This document shows, piece after piece, positions 36,135-45,315 of a stretch of DNA of 64,000 nucleotides (the first letter of the stretch is position 1; the number at the start of each line of letters is the position of its first letter). The DNA comes from an uncultured Bryobacterales bacterium (GTDB lineage Bacteria > Acidobacteriota > Terriglobia > Bryobacterales > UBA6623). The DNA is taken from contig OX638379.1 of the NCBI GenBank assembly GCA_951813605.1, positions 2,514,062 through 2,578,061 on the forward strand, written 5' to 3'. The position numbers and the translations under genes were made by a program. Below the pieces are notes generated by a model. That model saw nothing but the letters and a program-made list of their open reading frames with translations. It was not told where the DNA came from and did no database searches.

Positions 36135-37403
36135 CTACAGATTCCCTTCGACCAAGCGCTTGCTCGCTGTCAGCTCCGCTTTCACCGTCGCCATGTTGCC
36201 GGTGATCAGGTAGGACTGCAAGCCGCCGGCCTTGCTCAGGTTTTCGAGCGCGATGCCGATCTCCTTGACGGCTGGCGCGACCACATTGCGAATTCGCAAC
36301 CCACCGAACCGCTCGTCGGCCCGGATCCGGTACTCGACACCTCGTCCGGGCTGAAGTTCGCCCGTGATCACGATGTTATCAAGCAATGCGTTGTTGGCAT
36401 CCTCGACTACGAGCGCCGCGCCATTCTGGCTGGCGTTTACCAAGGTGACATTGCGCAGCGTCAGGTTGTCACTGTTCTCAACAACGACCCAGGGAGCACG
36501 CTGCGGGCCACCCTGGATCCGCACATTCTCAATCACCACGTTGCTGGTGTTGCGGACGTGCAGCGGGCGCCACCGGTCGTCTTCCCGGAAATCCTTTCCT
36601 GTCACGTTGCGAATCGTTAAGCCGTTGTGGCCGAAATCCCTGTTCGCGGTGCGAATCGCTGTCACGCAGTCCTTCACTTGCACGCCGTCGATCAGAATCT
36701 GGCGGTTGATCATGCCTTCGCGGCCGTGGTCCTGCACGTCGACGCCGTAGAAGCTCGACTCGGCATACACATCACGGACCGTGATGTGCTCGCTGCCGTC
36801 CGACACTTCGACAGCTCCGCGCAGCCTCGAGCCATAGCTCCGAATGTTCTCGACCACCAAGTGCCGTACGAATAGACCCTCGTCGCCTTGGCCTCCGATG
36901 GAGACAATGTCTCGAATCGTGTCGCGCGCGGTGAGATTGCGTATGACTCCGTGCTCGATGTTTCCGAACTCGGCTGCGGGGGTGATCATCACACCGTCCT
37001 TGGCGCTGTTGTCGGTTTGCCCGTTCTCGATGACAAACCGCCCCCGCCGGACTACGATCAGGGGCGCCCGATCAGGCTGCTCCACCGAATCGCCGTTGCC
37101 AACCAAGGTGAATTCCCTTATGTGGACATCCTCGGAGAGCACTTCGAGGATCGGCGTCTTGGCCAGTCCCTTCTTAAGACGCATGTTCAGACCCACGAGC
37201 GTTAGCGGCTTTTCAATGCGAGTCGTCTCGGTCACCTCGACTTCGCGGCTGCGATCCGCCACAAGGACAGCATGAGGCGGCGCTTCGCGCACCGCTTCCT
37301 TCAGCAAGCGCGCGTCGATTCGGATCGATCGCTGTCGGGCAGTCGGGCCCTCTGCCGCCGGGGCAGCGACCGACATCGCAAGGAGAAGCGCGAGGTGTTT
37401 CAT
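36135..37403 (-). CDS. Secreted right-handed parallel beta-helix protein
   Basis: ATG 37403 gives 422 residues with a signal peptide (MKHLALLLAMSVAAPAAEG); the upstream in-frame extension has no leader. The mature part shows repeated short strands typical of parallel beta-helix folds (HITVRDVYAESSFYGVDVQDH; NGLTIRNVTGKDF; NVVIENVRIQGG; NLTLRNVTLVN; NALLDNIVITG). Such proteins are often polysaccharide lyases or hydrolases, but no catalytic residues can be assigned, so the substrate and activity are unknown. It lies just upstream of the NMO-like gene. Confidence 0.8.
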   Translation of the reverse strand: MKHLALLLAMSVAAPAAEGPTARQRSIRIDARLLKEAVREAPPHAVLVADRSREVEVTETTRIEKPLTLVGLNMRLKKGLAKTPILEVLSEDVHIREFTLVGNGDSVEQPDRAPLIVVRRGRFVIENGQTDNSAKDGVMITPAAEFGNIEHGVIRNLTARDTIRDIVSIGGQGDEGLFVRHLVVENIRSYGSRLRGAVEVSDGSEHITVRDVYAESSFYGVDVQDHGREGMINRQILIDGVQVKDCVTAIRTANRDFGHNGLTIRNVTGKDFREDDRWRPLHVRNTSNVVIENVRIQGGPQRAPWVVVENSDNLTLRNVTLVNASQNGAALVVEDANNALLDNIVITGELQPGRGVEYRIRADERFGGLRIRNVVAPAVKEIGIALENLSKAGGLQSYLITGNMATVKAELTASKRLVEGNL

Positions 37404-37591
37404 GATCAGACGGCCAGACTGTAGCACAAGACCATTGGATTTCAGACAGCTAGCCGCAGGGCCAGGCTGCCAGTTCCCGCCGAACGGACGGGCAGCCCAA
37501 TTGCTACCAAGCACTGCTGTCAGTTCGGAGGGCATTGAGCCGAATCGTCAGCCGTGGCGAGGCTCCTTCCCTTCGCGAGCGCGGATGCCTC

Positions 37592-37978
37592 CTAGCTCGG
37601 GCACGACGCTTGGACGACCGTAGCGATCCCGCCCCTGGCTGCGAACCGCCCTTCCACGCAGGCCCCGATTGGCTTAGCGGCGGCAACAACATCGTCCAGG
37701 ACCTTGTTCGAAGGTTTCTCTTGGAAGATGCCCAGATTGCGGTGCGCAAGCAAATACAGCTTGAGCGACTTCAGTTCCAAGCACAGCTTGCCAGGCACGG
37801 AACGAAGGATCAGCGTAGCGAAGTCCGGCAGACCGGTCTTCGGGCAGACGGAAGTGAACTCGGGACACCGAATCTCGATGGTGTGTTCCCTGCCCTGGTA
37901 TTGATAGGCCCAGGTCTCAATAGACGGCAATGCGGCGTCGACGCCCGATGCCGCATGAGCATCCGCGCAGTCCGTCAC
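37592..37978 (-). CDS. queF: NADPH-dependent 7-cyano-7-deazaguanine reductase (preQ1 synthase)
   Basis: A 128-residue single-domain QueF (YkvM type), which reduces preQ0 to preQ1 in queuosine tRNA modification. Family landmarks are visible: FTSVCPKTGLPDFATL, with the nucleophilic Cys45 and catalytic Asp52, followed by LELKSLKLYLLAHRNLGIFQE (substrate-binding Glu68). Length is normal for the short unimodular form. No other queuosine genes are in the window. It sits 31 bp upstream of the acs stop on the same strand. Start chosen as the first ATG of the frame. Confidence 0.93.
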   Translation of the reverse strand: MTDCADAHAASGVDAALPSIETWAYQYQGREHTIEIRCPEFTSVCPKTGLPDFATLILRSVPGKLCLELKSLKLYLLAHRNLGIFQEKPSNKVLDDVVAAAKPIGACVEGRFAARGGIATVVQASCPS

Positions 37979-38009
37979 GCCGAATCCCAGATCCGGCGTG
38001 TCCCGCGGG

Positions 38010-39935
38010 TCAGTCCTCGTCCTGCTGTGCGGCCAGCCGGTTAATCACGGAAAGGTCCTCCAGCGTCGTGATGTCGCCGGTGACCTTGCTCGTCGTTACG
38101 ATCTCGCGCAGCAAGCGCCGCATGATCTTGCCGGAGCGGGTCTTGGGCAGCGCGTCGCTGAAGCGGATCTGCTTCGGCCGGGCGAACTTGCCGATCTGCC
38201 GGGCGACCCACTCGCGCAGCTCCGCCGCCAGCTCGTCATTCGGATCGTGGCCTTGAATCGGCGTCACGAAGGCGATCACCGCTTGCCCGGTCAATGGGTC
38301 GGGCATTCCCACAACGGCGGCCTCCGCCACTGCCTCGTGACGCACGAGCATCGATTCGAGCTCCGCCGTGGAAAGACGGTGCCCGCTGACATTCATCACG
38401 TCGTCAACGCGCCCGAGAACCCAGATGTAGCCGTCCTCGTCCCGGCGGGCGGCGTCGCCCACGAAATAAAGGCCGGGGATCTGGCTCCAATAGACCTCAC
38501 GGAATCGGTCTGGATCGCCCCACAGTGTCCGGAATATCGAGGGCCAGGGCTTGCGGACCACTAGGTAGCCCTCGCCGCCCGGCTCGACCGAGTTGCCTTC
38601 CATGTCGACCACGTCGGCCGCGATGCCGGGTAGCGGGAAGGTCCCCGAACCAGGTTTCAACGGCGTGGCACCCGGCAGCGGCGAGATCATGATGGAGCCG
38701 GTTTCCGTCTGCCACCACGTGTCCACAATCGGACAGCGGCCGCCTCCGATGACGCTGTGATACCACTCCCACGCAGAGGGGTTGATCGGCTCGCCGACCG
38801 AGCCGAGCAGCCGCAGGCTCGACAGGTCGTGCCGGCCGGGGTAATCGCTGCCGAAGCGGATGAACGCCCGGATCGCCGTGGGGGAGGTGTAAAAGACGTT
38901 GACCCTGTATTTGTCAATAACCCGCCAGAAGCGATCGGGTCCGGGGAAGTCCGGCGCGCCCTCGTACATGACGGTCGTCGTTCCGACGAGCAGCGGGCCG
39001 TAAACGATGTAGCTATGCCCGGTTACCCAGCCAACGTCAGCGGCACACCAATAGGTGTCTTCGTCCTTGATATCGAACACCCAGCGCATCGCCATCGAGA
39101 CTTGGAGCTGGTAGCCGCCCGTCGTATGCACGATGCCCTTCGGCTTGCCTGTGGTCCCGGACGTGTAGAGCACGTACAGCGGATGCTCCGCATCCAGTTC
39201 CTCGGCGGGGCAATCCTCTGTTGCGCTGGCGTCCAAGTCATGCCACCAAGCGTCGCGACCGGCCTGCATTGCGATTTCATTGCCGGTGCGACGGTATACG
39301 ATCACGCTGCGGACTCGGGGGCAATCCTCAAGCGCCTCGTCGACCGCCTGTTTGAGGGGGACGACCTTTCCCCGCCTCCAGCCACCGTCGGCGGTGATGA
39401 CGGCGCCGGCATCGAGATCAAGGATGCGCGTCTTCAGCGCTTCTGCGGAGAATCCACCGAAAACCACGCTGTGAATGATTCCCAGCCGGGCGCACGCGAG
39501 CATCGCGACCGGCAGTTCCGGGACCATCGGCATGTAGATGATCGCTCGGTCGCCTGCTCGGAAGCCCTGCCTCTTGAGCACGCTGGCGAAGCGCTTGACG
39601 GCCCGCAGCAACTCTTGGTAAGTCAGAACCCGCTGGTCGCCCGGCTCGCCTTCCCAAACGATCGCCGCGCGATTCTTGCGCCAGGTCTCGCAGTGCCGGT
39701 CCAAGCAGTTGTAGGACATGTTGGTCCTTCCTCCGATGAACCACTTGAAGAACGGAGCGTCCGAGGAATCCAGCACGGTGTCCCATTTCCTGAACCAGTG
39801 CAATTCGGTCTCGGCCAGATCGCTCCAGAAGCCCTCTGGATCGGCTGCGGCCCTATCGACGAGATCTCGATGCACATCCCCTTGCGGGACGTTGGCACGC
39901 GCTATGAAGTCGTCAGACGGATGGTAGATTTCCAT
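38010..39935 (-). CDS. acs: Acetyl-CoA synthetase (AMP-forming)
   Basis: A 641-residue ANL-family enzyme that activates acetate to acetyl-CoA via acetyl-AMP. Visible are the N-terminal acs region ([20 protein letters not shown]), the P-loop [19 protein letters not shown], the acetate/CoA region [16 protein letters not shown], the hinge segment [20 protein letters not shown], and the C-terminal [11 protein letters not shown] whose Lys603 is the site acetylated in characterised Acs enzymes. Length is typical (about 650). It may be cotranscribed with queF, which lies 31 bp downstream. Confidence 0.96.
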   Translation of the reverse strand: MEIYHPSDDFIARANVPQGDVHRDLVDRAAADPEGFWSDLAETELHWFRKWDTVLDSSDAPFFKWFIGGRTNMSYNCLDRHCETWRKNRAAIVWEGEPGDQRVLTYQELLRAVKRFASVLKRQGFRAGDRAIIYMPMVPELPVAMLACARLGIIHSVVFGGFSAEALKTRILDLDAGAVITADGGWRRGKVVPLKQAVDEALEDCPRVRSVIVYRRTGNEIAMQAGRDAWWHDLDASATEDCPAEELDAEHPLYVLYTSGTTGKPKGIVHTTGGYQLQVSMAMRWVFDIKDEDTYWCAADVGWVTGHSYIVYGPLLVGTTTVMYEGAPDFPGPDRFWRVIDKYRVNVFYTSPTAIRAFIRFGSDYPGRHDLSSLRLLGSVGEPINPSAWEWYHSVIGGGRCPIVDTWWQTETGSIMISPLPGATPLKPGSGTFPLPGIAADVVDMEGNSVEPGGEGYLVVRKPWPSIFRTLWGDPDRFREVYWSQIPGLYFVGDAARRDEDGYIWVLGRVDDVMNVSGHRLSTAELESMLVRHEAVAEAAVVGMPDPLTGQAVIAFVTPIQGHDPNDELAAELREWVARQIGKFARPKQIRFSDALPKTRSGKIMRRLLREIVTTSKVTGDITTLEDLSVINRLAAQQDED

Positions 39936-40014
39936 GGGGATTCCTCGAGTTGGTGGTTAACGGCCGCGCGCGCTCGTGACAGCAGTCCGTTGGAGGATGG
40001 TTGCCGCAGGACTG

Positions 40015-40272
40015 CTATTGCCAAGCGGTCTGGCTCTGCGCGCTCGTGACGAGCGAATCGAAGATGGCGAGCACCTGCTTGCGATAGACATAGACATTGC
40101 GCAGCTGCTCCCGGAAGTCCTGATCGTACTCTTCGGTACGCATCCACCTCTTGAACACCTGCGGCGGGACGTCGATCTCGGAGCGGAGCACTTCCGCCGA
40201 GTGGCCCTTAAGAAAAAGCCCGAAGAAGAGCGCCGCCTCCCTCTGTGGAGCGTGAAACTCTGATGCGGTCAT
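40015..40272 (-). CDS. Small conserved-looking protein, unknown function
   Basis: From ATG 40272 the frame encodes 85 residues; the longer upstream frame runs through the divergent promoter and into the deacetylase and is rejected. The protein is compact and well mixed in composition: ALFFGLFLKGHSAEVLRSEI, then VPPQVFKRWMRTEEYDQDF and YVYRKQVLAIFDSL. The VFKRWMRT part could be a small helix-turn-helix, but this is speculative. It lies 79 bp upstream of the acs start on the same strand and is divergent from the polysaccharide deacetylase. Confidence 0.6.
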   Translation of the reverse strand: MTASEFHAPQREAALFFGLFLKGHSAEVLRSEIDVPPQVFKRWMRTEEYDQDFREQLRNVYVYRKQVLAIFDSLVTSAQSQTAWQ

Positions 40273-40372
40273 TCTCGGCACGGCGGTCCATCCAGCAACG
40301 GGTTCGAATCTGAACGTATCAGTATATGCGCCCGGCGAGCTTGGCAACAACTGGGAGCCACGAGCAATCCCG

Positions 40373-41206
40373 ATGACGGTTCTGGACGCTTCCCCAGATC
40401 GCGTGGCGGCGACCCGAAGTCGACCTATGGCAGGGCCCTGCAGGCGTGGAAAACTGGGGCGCGCTTTCGAAACCGCTAGAATCCTGGGAGTGTGGATTCC
40501 GCTCGCCGCCACAGCGTCGGCTCTTGGTTACGCGGCTTACGCCTCCGCCTGGCCTTCGGCGCAGCGATGGGGAACCGGCATTTGGAAGCTGTCGGGCGAG
40601 AGAGACGAAATCGCCCTGACCTTCGACGACGGTCCTAGCAATGAGACCCCCCAGTTCCTCGCCGTCTTGGACGGATTGGGAGTCAAGGCCTCTTTCTTCC
40701 TTTGCGGGGCCAACGTCGAGCGCCGACCAAGCGTGGCACGGGCGATCGTCGAGGCGGGGCACGCCGTTGGCAATCACACCTACTCGCACCCGCTGCTGCC
40801 TTTTTGTTCCCGTCGCCGCGTCCAAGAAGAAGTCTCTAGAACGCAATCCGCAATCGTCAGGGCCACTGGGCGAGAGCCCGCGCTGTTCCGCCCCCCCTAC
40901 GGGTTGCGCTCGCCAGCGCTTGGGCGAGTCCTTCCGGAAATGGGTCTGTCCGGCGTGCACTGGACGGTGGTCGGCATGGATTGGAAGTGGGACGCCCCTC
41001 GCATCGCCCAGCACGTGTTGGACCGTGCTCGCCAGGGCGGGATCGTGTGCCTCCACGACGGGGATCGGACACGTCCGAAAGCAAACCGCGTTCAGACTCT
41101 CGAAGCCGTGCAGACGATCGTCCCCCGGCTGAGGGATCGCGGATTCCGGTTTGTCATCCTCCCCGGATGGGAGGCACAGGCCTGGCGACGGCCAGCGCGC
41201 CGTTAG
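40373..41206 (+). CDS. Polysaccharide deacetylase (NodB domain)
   Basis: A 277-residue carbohydrate esterase family 4 protein that removes acetyl groups from N-acetylated glycans such as peptidoglycan or chitin-like polymers. NodB motifs: motif 1 TFDDGP (Asp85 base, Asp86 metal ligand), motif 2 HTYSHP (His135 and His139, metal ligands), motif 3 RPPYG, and motif 5 ending in CLHDG. An N-terminal hydrophobic stretch (ILGVWIPLAATASALGYAAY, about 37-56) is a membrane anchor or leader. The start is either ATG 40373 or the in-frame ATG at 40430. It is convergent with the SDR gene. Confidence 0.92.
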   Translation: MTVLDASPDRVAATRSRPMAGPCRRGKLGRAFETARILGVWIPLAATASALGYAAYASAWPSAQRWGTGIWKLSGERDEIALTFDDGPSNETPQFLAVLDGLGVKASFFLCGANVERRPSVARAIVEAGHAVGNHTYSHPLLPFCSRRRVQEEVSRTQSAIVRATGREPALFRPPYGLRSPALGRVLPEMGLSGVHWTVVGMDWKWDAPRIAQHVLDRARQGGIVCLHDGDRTRPKANRVQTLEAVQTIVPRLRDRGFRFVILPGWEAQAWRRPARR

Positions 41207-41218
41207 CCTGCAAGGCGT

Positions 41219-41977
41219 TTATTGGGCGGTCCAACCTCCGTCGATCACGAGGTCGGTTCCGGTCAGGAATCCCGCGCTTTCCGAGCAGAGGTAGACAGCC
41301 AGCTGACCGATTTCCTCGACCTTCCCCCAGCGCCCCACAGGAAGGCGCTCGAGAAACTGTCGATTCTTCTGGGGATCCTCGATCAAGGGACGGTTCATTT
41401 CGGTGGCAAACGGGCCCGGACTGATGCCGTTGACGGTGATGTTGTGCGGTGCGAGCTCGAGCGCTAGCGCTTTGGTGAATCCCAGCAGGCCGGCTTTGGT
41501 CGTCGAGTAACCGGTGCGGTTGGGCAGCGAGACGTGGGACATGATCGAAGTCATGTTGATGATCCTTCCCCAGTTCTTGCTCTTCATGCCCGGCACGAAG
41601 ACGCGCGACATCATGAATGGCCCGGTTAGGTTGACCTCGAGGATCTCGTGCCACTCGTCAACTGACATTTCCTCGATCGGCTTGCGATTGTTGATGCCGG
41701 CGTTGTTGATCAAAATGTCGCACACCCCGAAGGAGTCGCTGACCGCATGCTCGACTTCGCCTGGCGCCGCTTCGTCCGTGACGTCCCCGACGACGTACTC
41801 TGCGGTGCCGCCGCGTTCCCGGATTCCCATTACAACTTCGGTCAGCAAGGACTCGTTCCGAGCCACAAGGGTCACCTGAGCGCCGGCTGCCGCGAGCGCC
41901 TCAGCCATCTCCCGTCCTAGCCCCTTGCTGGCGCCCGTTACGACGGCAATATGACCGTCAAGCGATATGCTGCTCAT
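41219..41977 (-). CDS. SDR-family oxidoreductase
   Basis: From ATG 41977 (252 residues; upstream in-frame extension rejected). This is a classical short-chain dehydrogenase: nucleotide motif TGASKGLG (14-21), structural NNAG (91-94), catalytic SxxS plus YSTTK with Tyr157 and Lys161, and C-terminal GTDLVIDGGWTAQ. It resembles gluconate 5-dehydrogenase and 3-oxoacyl-ACP reductase-like proteins; the substrate is undefined. Upstream lies the SEL1 pseudogene. It ends 12 bp from the convergent deacetylase. Confidence 0.92.
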   Translation of the reverse strand: MSSISLDGHIAVVTGASKGLGREMAEALAAAGAQVTLVARNESLLTEVVMGIRERGGTAEYVVGDVTDEAAPGEVEHAVSDSFGVCDILINNAGINNRKPIEEMSVDEWHEILEVNLTGPFMMSRVFVPGMKSKNWGRIINMTSIMSHVSLPNRTGYSTTKAGLLGFTKALALELAPHNITVNGISPGPFATEMNRPLIEDPQKNRQFLERLPVGRWGKVEEIGQLAVYLCSESAGFLTGTDLVIDGGWTAQ

Positions 41978-42269
41978 GCTCTCTTGTGTCAGGCGGGTTC
42001 CTCGGGCCTGACCCGTAGGATACCAAGCGCCCAACGGACTTGACCCCTGGATGCAATTCGCGGGATTGGGAGGGAACCGGAGGAAGCTGGTGCGCCACGC
42101 CGGCGGATGGAGGGCCAGCGTGCAGAGGCGACAAATGCTGCTTGGAATCCAAGCGCACGCCGATATCTTCTGCAACGGCACGCACTAGCGGCCTTTCGTC
42201 ACAGGGGTTCTTGCTGTAACTACCCCCTGTACGGGTCCCACCACCCGAGGGCGCGCCGCGCGCCTCAAA

Positions 42270-42884
42270 ACTCACTGGGTTCGCCGCCCGCTCGAACCAC
42301 ATCGTGGCCTTGCGATCGTCATGTGCAGCACCCACACCCGACTTGTGGGCTAGACCCAGTTGGAACTTAGCCTCGGACTGCCCTTGTCGGGCTGCATCAA
42401 GCCAATAACTTATCGCCATCCCATCGTCTCGATTGACGCCTTGGCCGCGCTGGTAAATCCGTTCTACTCTCTATTGCGCCTCCAGCTCACCGGAATTGGC
42501 CAGCCGTTGCTCGGCTGCATGCCGCCAACCTTCGGCAACGTCGCCCTCTCGCCCTTTTTCTACACCGCTGCACAGTAGCCGCAACTTTTCGGCTTCCACC
42601 TTCTTATGCCCCTGTTGCGCCGAGCGGAGCCACCAACGCATAGCGTCGCAGTCTTCTGGCTCGACGTCCCGGCGGTTGCCAGCCCGGCGTCCAAATTTGA
42701 ACTGTTCGACTCTATCGCCGCCTTTGGCAGCCTCTCTCGCTCTGTCGACATGGGTTTGTCTCGGGGGGCCTTTGTCCGATCCTTTTATGGGCCGCCCGGA
42801 GTTGCCTTGCCAAGCTGTCTCGCTTATAGAACTCGGTCTCGTGGCAGGAACGCTTGGCCTGAGGGAATCGCCGGGAGGACATTT
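42270..42884 (-). pseudogene. SEL1-repeat protein remnant with one in-frame amber codon
   Basis: On the minus strand one frame runs from 42884, interrupted only by TAG at 42471-42473. Before it come DRAREAAKGGDRVEQFKFG and DAMRWWLRSAQQGHKKVEAE; after it RIYQRGQGVNRDDGMAISYW, LDAARQGQSEAKFQLGLAHK and KATMWFERAANP, clear SEL1 repeats. The amber falls where SEL1 repeats have Tyr (LEAQ-stop-RVERIYQ against the usual AQY), so a single Tyr-to-stop change explains it. There is no convincing start codon and homology fades below 42270. The upstream part may have been lost. Confidence 0.7.
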
Positions 42885-43222
42885 CTATGACAAGGCATGC
42901 GCTGGGAGGCTGGTAGCGTCGCGTTCGAACTGGTGTCTCTGCCGGCTACCTCACGGCCATGGGGAAGCGGTTGGATTGTCTCGACTCAGCGAGTCCATTC
43001 ATAAGGACCCCTGGGGAAAGAAACCTTCCGCTTCAGGCCGAGTGACCGGTTGAATTGTCAACGTGTTCTACTCCTAAAAAGTCATTCCACTGAGATTCTC
43101 CCGATGCAAGGATGCCCACGGAGGGGCTATCTCAAGAATTGCAGGGACAAGCAACAACTCTAGGGTGAATCGACTTTTGGGGCGGACTGGGAATGACAAT
43201 TCCTGACCAGACGTGCTCATGA
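42885..43222. other. Flank between SEL1 remnant and insertion element
   Basis: About 340 bp without a supported gene. It is less GC-rich near 43030-43200 than its surroundings. It could hold the former 5' end and promoter of the SEL1 gene. Confidence 0.4.
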
Positions 43223-43230
43223 TCAGAAAA

Positions 43231-43256
43231 GGCTCAATTAGCGAAACGTATGCATT
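43231..43256 (+). repeat. Left terminal inverted repeat of the IS1595 element
   Basis: 26 bases identical to the reverse complement of 44243-44268. The transposase stop codon lies inside this repeat (43234-43236). Confidence 0.95.
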
Positions 43257-44193
43257 GGGGTGTCATTGAGGCCACCAAGCAGCTACGAGGGGACGCCTCT
43301 CGCACTAATCCGACCTGCTGAAACCAGCGCAGGTAGCTGTCCAAGTACTTCGTCGCTACCCCCCGAAACGGTTGCAGAAACGCTTTCAATTGTTGGTGCC
43401 GATTGTTCACCGTTTGGATGTGATAGCTCCCGCGCACCCGCATGCCCGCCGACACGTTCACCGCCTCGTGCTGGACCCCCAGCCGCCGGGCACAGCCCGG
43501 ATACGCTCGACCACCGTCGCTCAGCAGCACCGCGTCGCTGGCCAGCAGCGGCTCCAGCGCGGCCTGCAAACTCGCCTGGCTCACTCTCTTCAGCACTTGG
43601 CCCGCGGTCGCGCCCCCGCGCGCGGCGGCCAGCAGCACCGGCACCTGCTGCTTGGACAGGCCCCGCTGCCGGGCCCGCCCGCCCCGCCGCCGGGCCTTCC
43701 GTTCTAGCTTCCGCTCCCCCTTGCGGCTCTCCAGCACATACGTTTCGTCCGCTTCCACCAGCCCTTCCAGCCGCCCCGCCAACTGTCCCGCCTGCGCCAT
43801 GAAGCGATGCCGCCAGCGAAACGCGGTCGTGACCGCCACCCCGCAGCGCTGCGCCGACTGCCGGACCGATTCCCGCTCCACCAATGAGCGCCCCAACGCC
43901 AGCCAGCGCTCCTTGTGATGCAATCCAGACAGCGCCGTGCCGCTCAAGGCATTGAACGTCTTGCCGCACTGCTTGCAACTGTAGCGGCGCAACCCGCGCG
44001 TCTTGCCGCGGCGCACTGCCCCGCCGGCCTGGCTGTGCCGACAGCGCCGCTGGGCGTCAATTTGCAGTTCAATCGCGGCCACCGCCGCAGCCCCTTCGCT
44101 GCGCTCTTGCACGGCCTGCTCGAGTTGCCACCACTGCGCTTCTGATAAGCGGTCCAACCCCGCCAGCCAACTCTGGAATCTCTCGTTCGTCAT
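43234..44193 (-). CDS. IS1595-family (ISXO2-like) transposase
   Basis: A 319-residue transposase. The N-terminus contains a zinc ribbon (C51-x-H53 and C73-x2-C76, YSCKQCGKTF), followed by a helix-turn-helix (RQSAQRCGVAVTTAFRWRHRF), then the catalytic core: first Asp149 in LVEADETYVLE, second Asp in VLLSDGGRAYPGC, and the family's third-site region TVNNRHQQLKAFLQPFRG with KYLDSYLRWFQ. The last six codons are encoded by the left inverted repeat. The gene appears complete and unbroken. Confidence 0.95.
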   Translation of the reverse strand: MTNERFQSWLAGLDRLSEAQWWQLEQAVQERSEGAAAVAAIELQIDAQRRCRHSQAGGAVRRGKTRGLRRYSCKQCGKTFNALSGTALSGLHHKERWLALGRSLVERESVRQSAQRCGVAVTTAFRWRHRFMAQAGQLAGRLEGLVEADETYVLESRKGERKLERKARRRGGRARQRGLSKQQVPVLLAAARGGATAGQVLKRVSQASLQAALEPLLASDAVLLSDGGRAYPGCARRLGVQHEAVNVSAGMRVRGSYHIQTVNNRHQQLKAFLQPFRGVATKYLDSYLRWFQQVGLVREASPRSCLVASMTPQCIRFAN

Positions 44194-44242
44194 GGGACAC
44201 GATCCTCCTGCACCTAAAGGAATTATACCAAATATCGAACAA

Positions 44243-44268
44243 AATGCATACGTTTCGCTAATTGAGCC
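44243..44268 (-). repeat. Right terminal inverted repeat of the IS1595 element
   Basis: 26 bases, perfect inverse of the left end, followed directly by the 8-bp target duplication TCAGAAAA. Confidence 0.95.
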
Positions 44269-44276
44269 TCAGAAAA

Positions 44277-44871
44277 AAAGCAGTCTCTCGCAGGCAGCAT
44301 GCGTCGTGGCAAAGCGCGAAGCGCGCTACAGCGTCGTTTTTCAGATCAGGATCCCACCCTCGCCGACACGGTCGGCTTGCACGCCATGAGTGCGCGTGGG
44401 GGCAGCGTGTGCCGGTCAACTGATCAACACCTTGGACTCACGAGTGCACCGCTCGCCATCCGTTTCCGGAAATACGACCCTCCCGCTACCTAGAGGCTTG
44501 GATCGTCTCAAAGTCAAGATCTCCCTCCTTCCGGTCGAGGACCTGACTGCCTCGCTTCGAGGGACGCGCACTCCGATCCAGAGCGAGTCTGCTCGTGCAT
44601 CAAATTTGCGTTTCGAATTGAGCTGGGCAAGCCGTCGTTCGCGCTGTAATCGGCGCGACGCGGTGGATTCCTCGCAAGCGCATCAAGAGATACGGCACCC
44701 AGTGACGCTGCAGTCCAGCGACGCTACTCGTATGGATCGGCTGGTGTTTCGACAGCGTTCGTGACCAGATACCGGATGACCCTAGCCAGCACCGCCTCCC
44801 GATGGGTCGTGCGCCAGGTTCTAGTCGGCGGGAAATTCGCGGCTTCCGAGCAAGCCAATCAAGCTGCGGGC
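44277..44871. other. 595-bp stretch with no convincing gene
   Basis: Lies between the insertion element and argR. Open frames up to 124 codons on the plus strand and 91 on the minus strand have no recognisable motifs. It may be residue of an older gene. Confidence 0.45.
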
Positions 44872-45315
44872 TCACAATGCCTCAAGCATTTCGCGCACAC
44901 GCCGTGCGGTTGGCACGTCCCTGGTTGCCACGAATATCGTGTCGTCTCCGGCAATCGTTCCAATGATCTCCGGCCATTGGGCGGCGTCCAGGAATCGTGC
45001 TAGCGCGCTCGCCCCGCCGGGATCCGTTCGAAGCACCACGAGATTCCGTGCCGTGTGCAGCTGCAAGAGAAACTCCGACACTGCCCGCGCAAGACGTTGC
45101 TGTGCCCGCGACGACGGGTCGCTCCGATTCGCCACGGCGTAGCCGTCCGCCGTCTTTACGATCCCGAGTTCCCGCAAGTCGCGCGAGAGAGTGCCCTGAC
45201 TGACTCCGATACCCCGCTCGGACAGCCGGGCCGCGAGTTCGCCGTGCGTTCGAACCTGTACCGATTCGACCAGGCTGAGGATCAACCTCTGCCGCCGAGC
45301 CTTCACTGCAATCAC
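44872..45315 (-). CDS. argR: Arginine repressor
   Basis: A 147-residue ArgR. The N-terminal winged helix-turn-helix ends in GVSQGTLSRDLRELGIVK, the family recognition-helix signature. The C-terminal oligomerisation and arginine-binding domain ends IIGTIAGDDTIFVATRD, with the conserved GTIAGDDT arginine-binding motif. It is the last gene of argF-argG-argH-argR; its start overlaps the argH stop by 4 bp. ArgR hexamers bound to arginine repress arginine biosynthesis genes, so autoregulation of this operon is likely. Confidence 0.95.
   Translation of the reverse strand: MIAVKARRQRLILSLVESVQVRTHGELAARLSERGIGVSQGTLSRDLRELGIVKTADGYAVANRSDPSSRAQQRLARAVSEFLLQLHTARNLVVLRTDPGGASALARFLDAAQWPEIIGTIAGDDTIFVATRDVPTARRVREMLEAL

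Larger units (their letters stand above)
43231..44268 (-). mobile_element. Intact IS1595-family insertion sequence (1038 bp)
   Basis: The element has perfect 26-bp terminal inverted repeats beginning GGCTCAATTAGCGAAACG and is flanked by the direct repeat TCAGAAAA (43223-43230 and 44269-44276), an 8-bp target duplication as expected for IS1595. One transposase gene fills it. Perfect ends and duplication indicate recent or still-possible movement. Confidence 0.95.

Noticed and set aside
34995..36620. 541-codon plus-strand frame opposite the nitronate monooxygenase and beta-helix genes
   Set aside because: The opposite strand carries two genes with clear family motifs; the frame is a GC-rich shadow with basic, repetitive composition.
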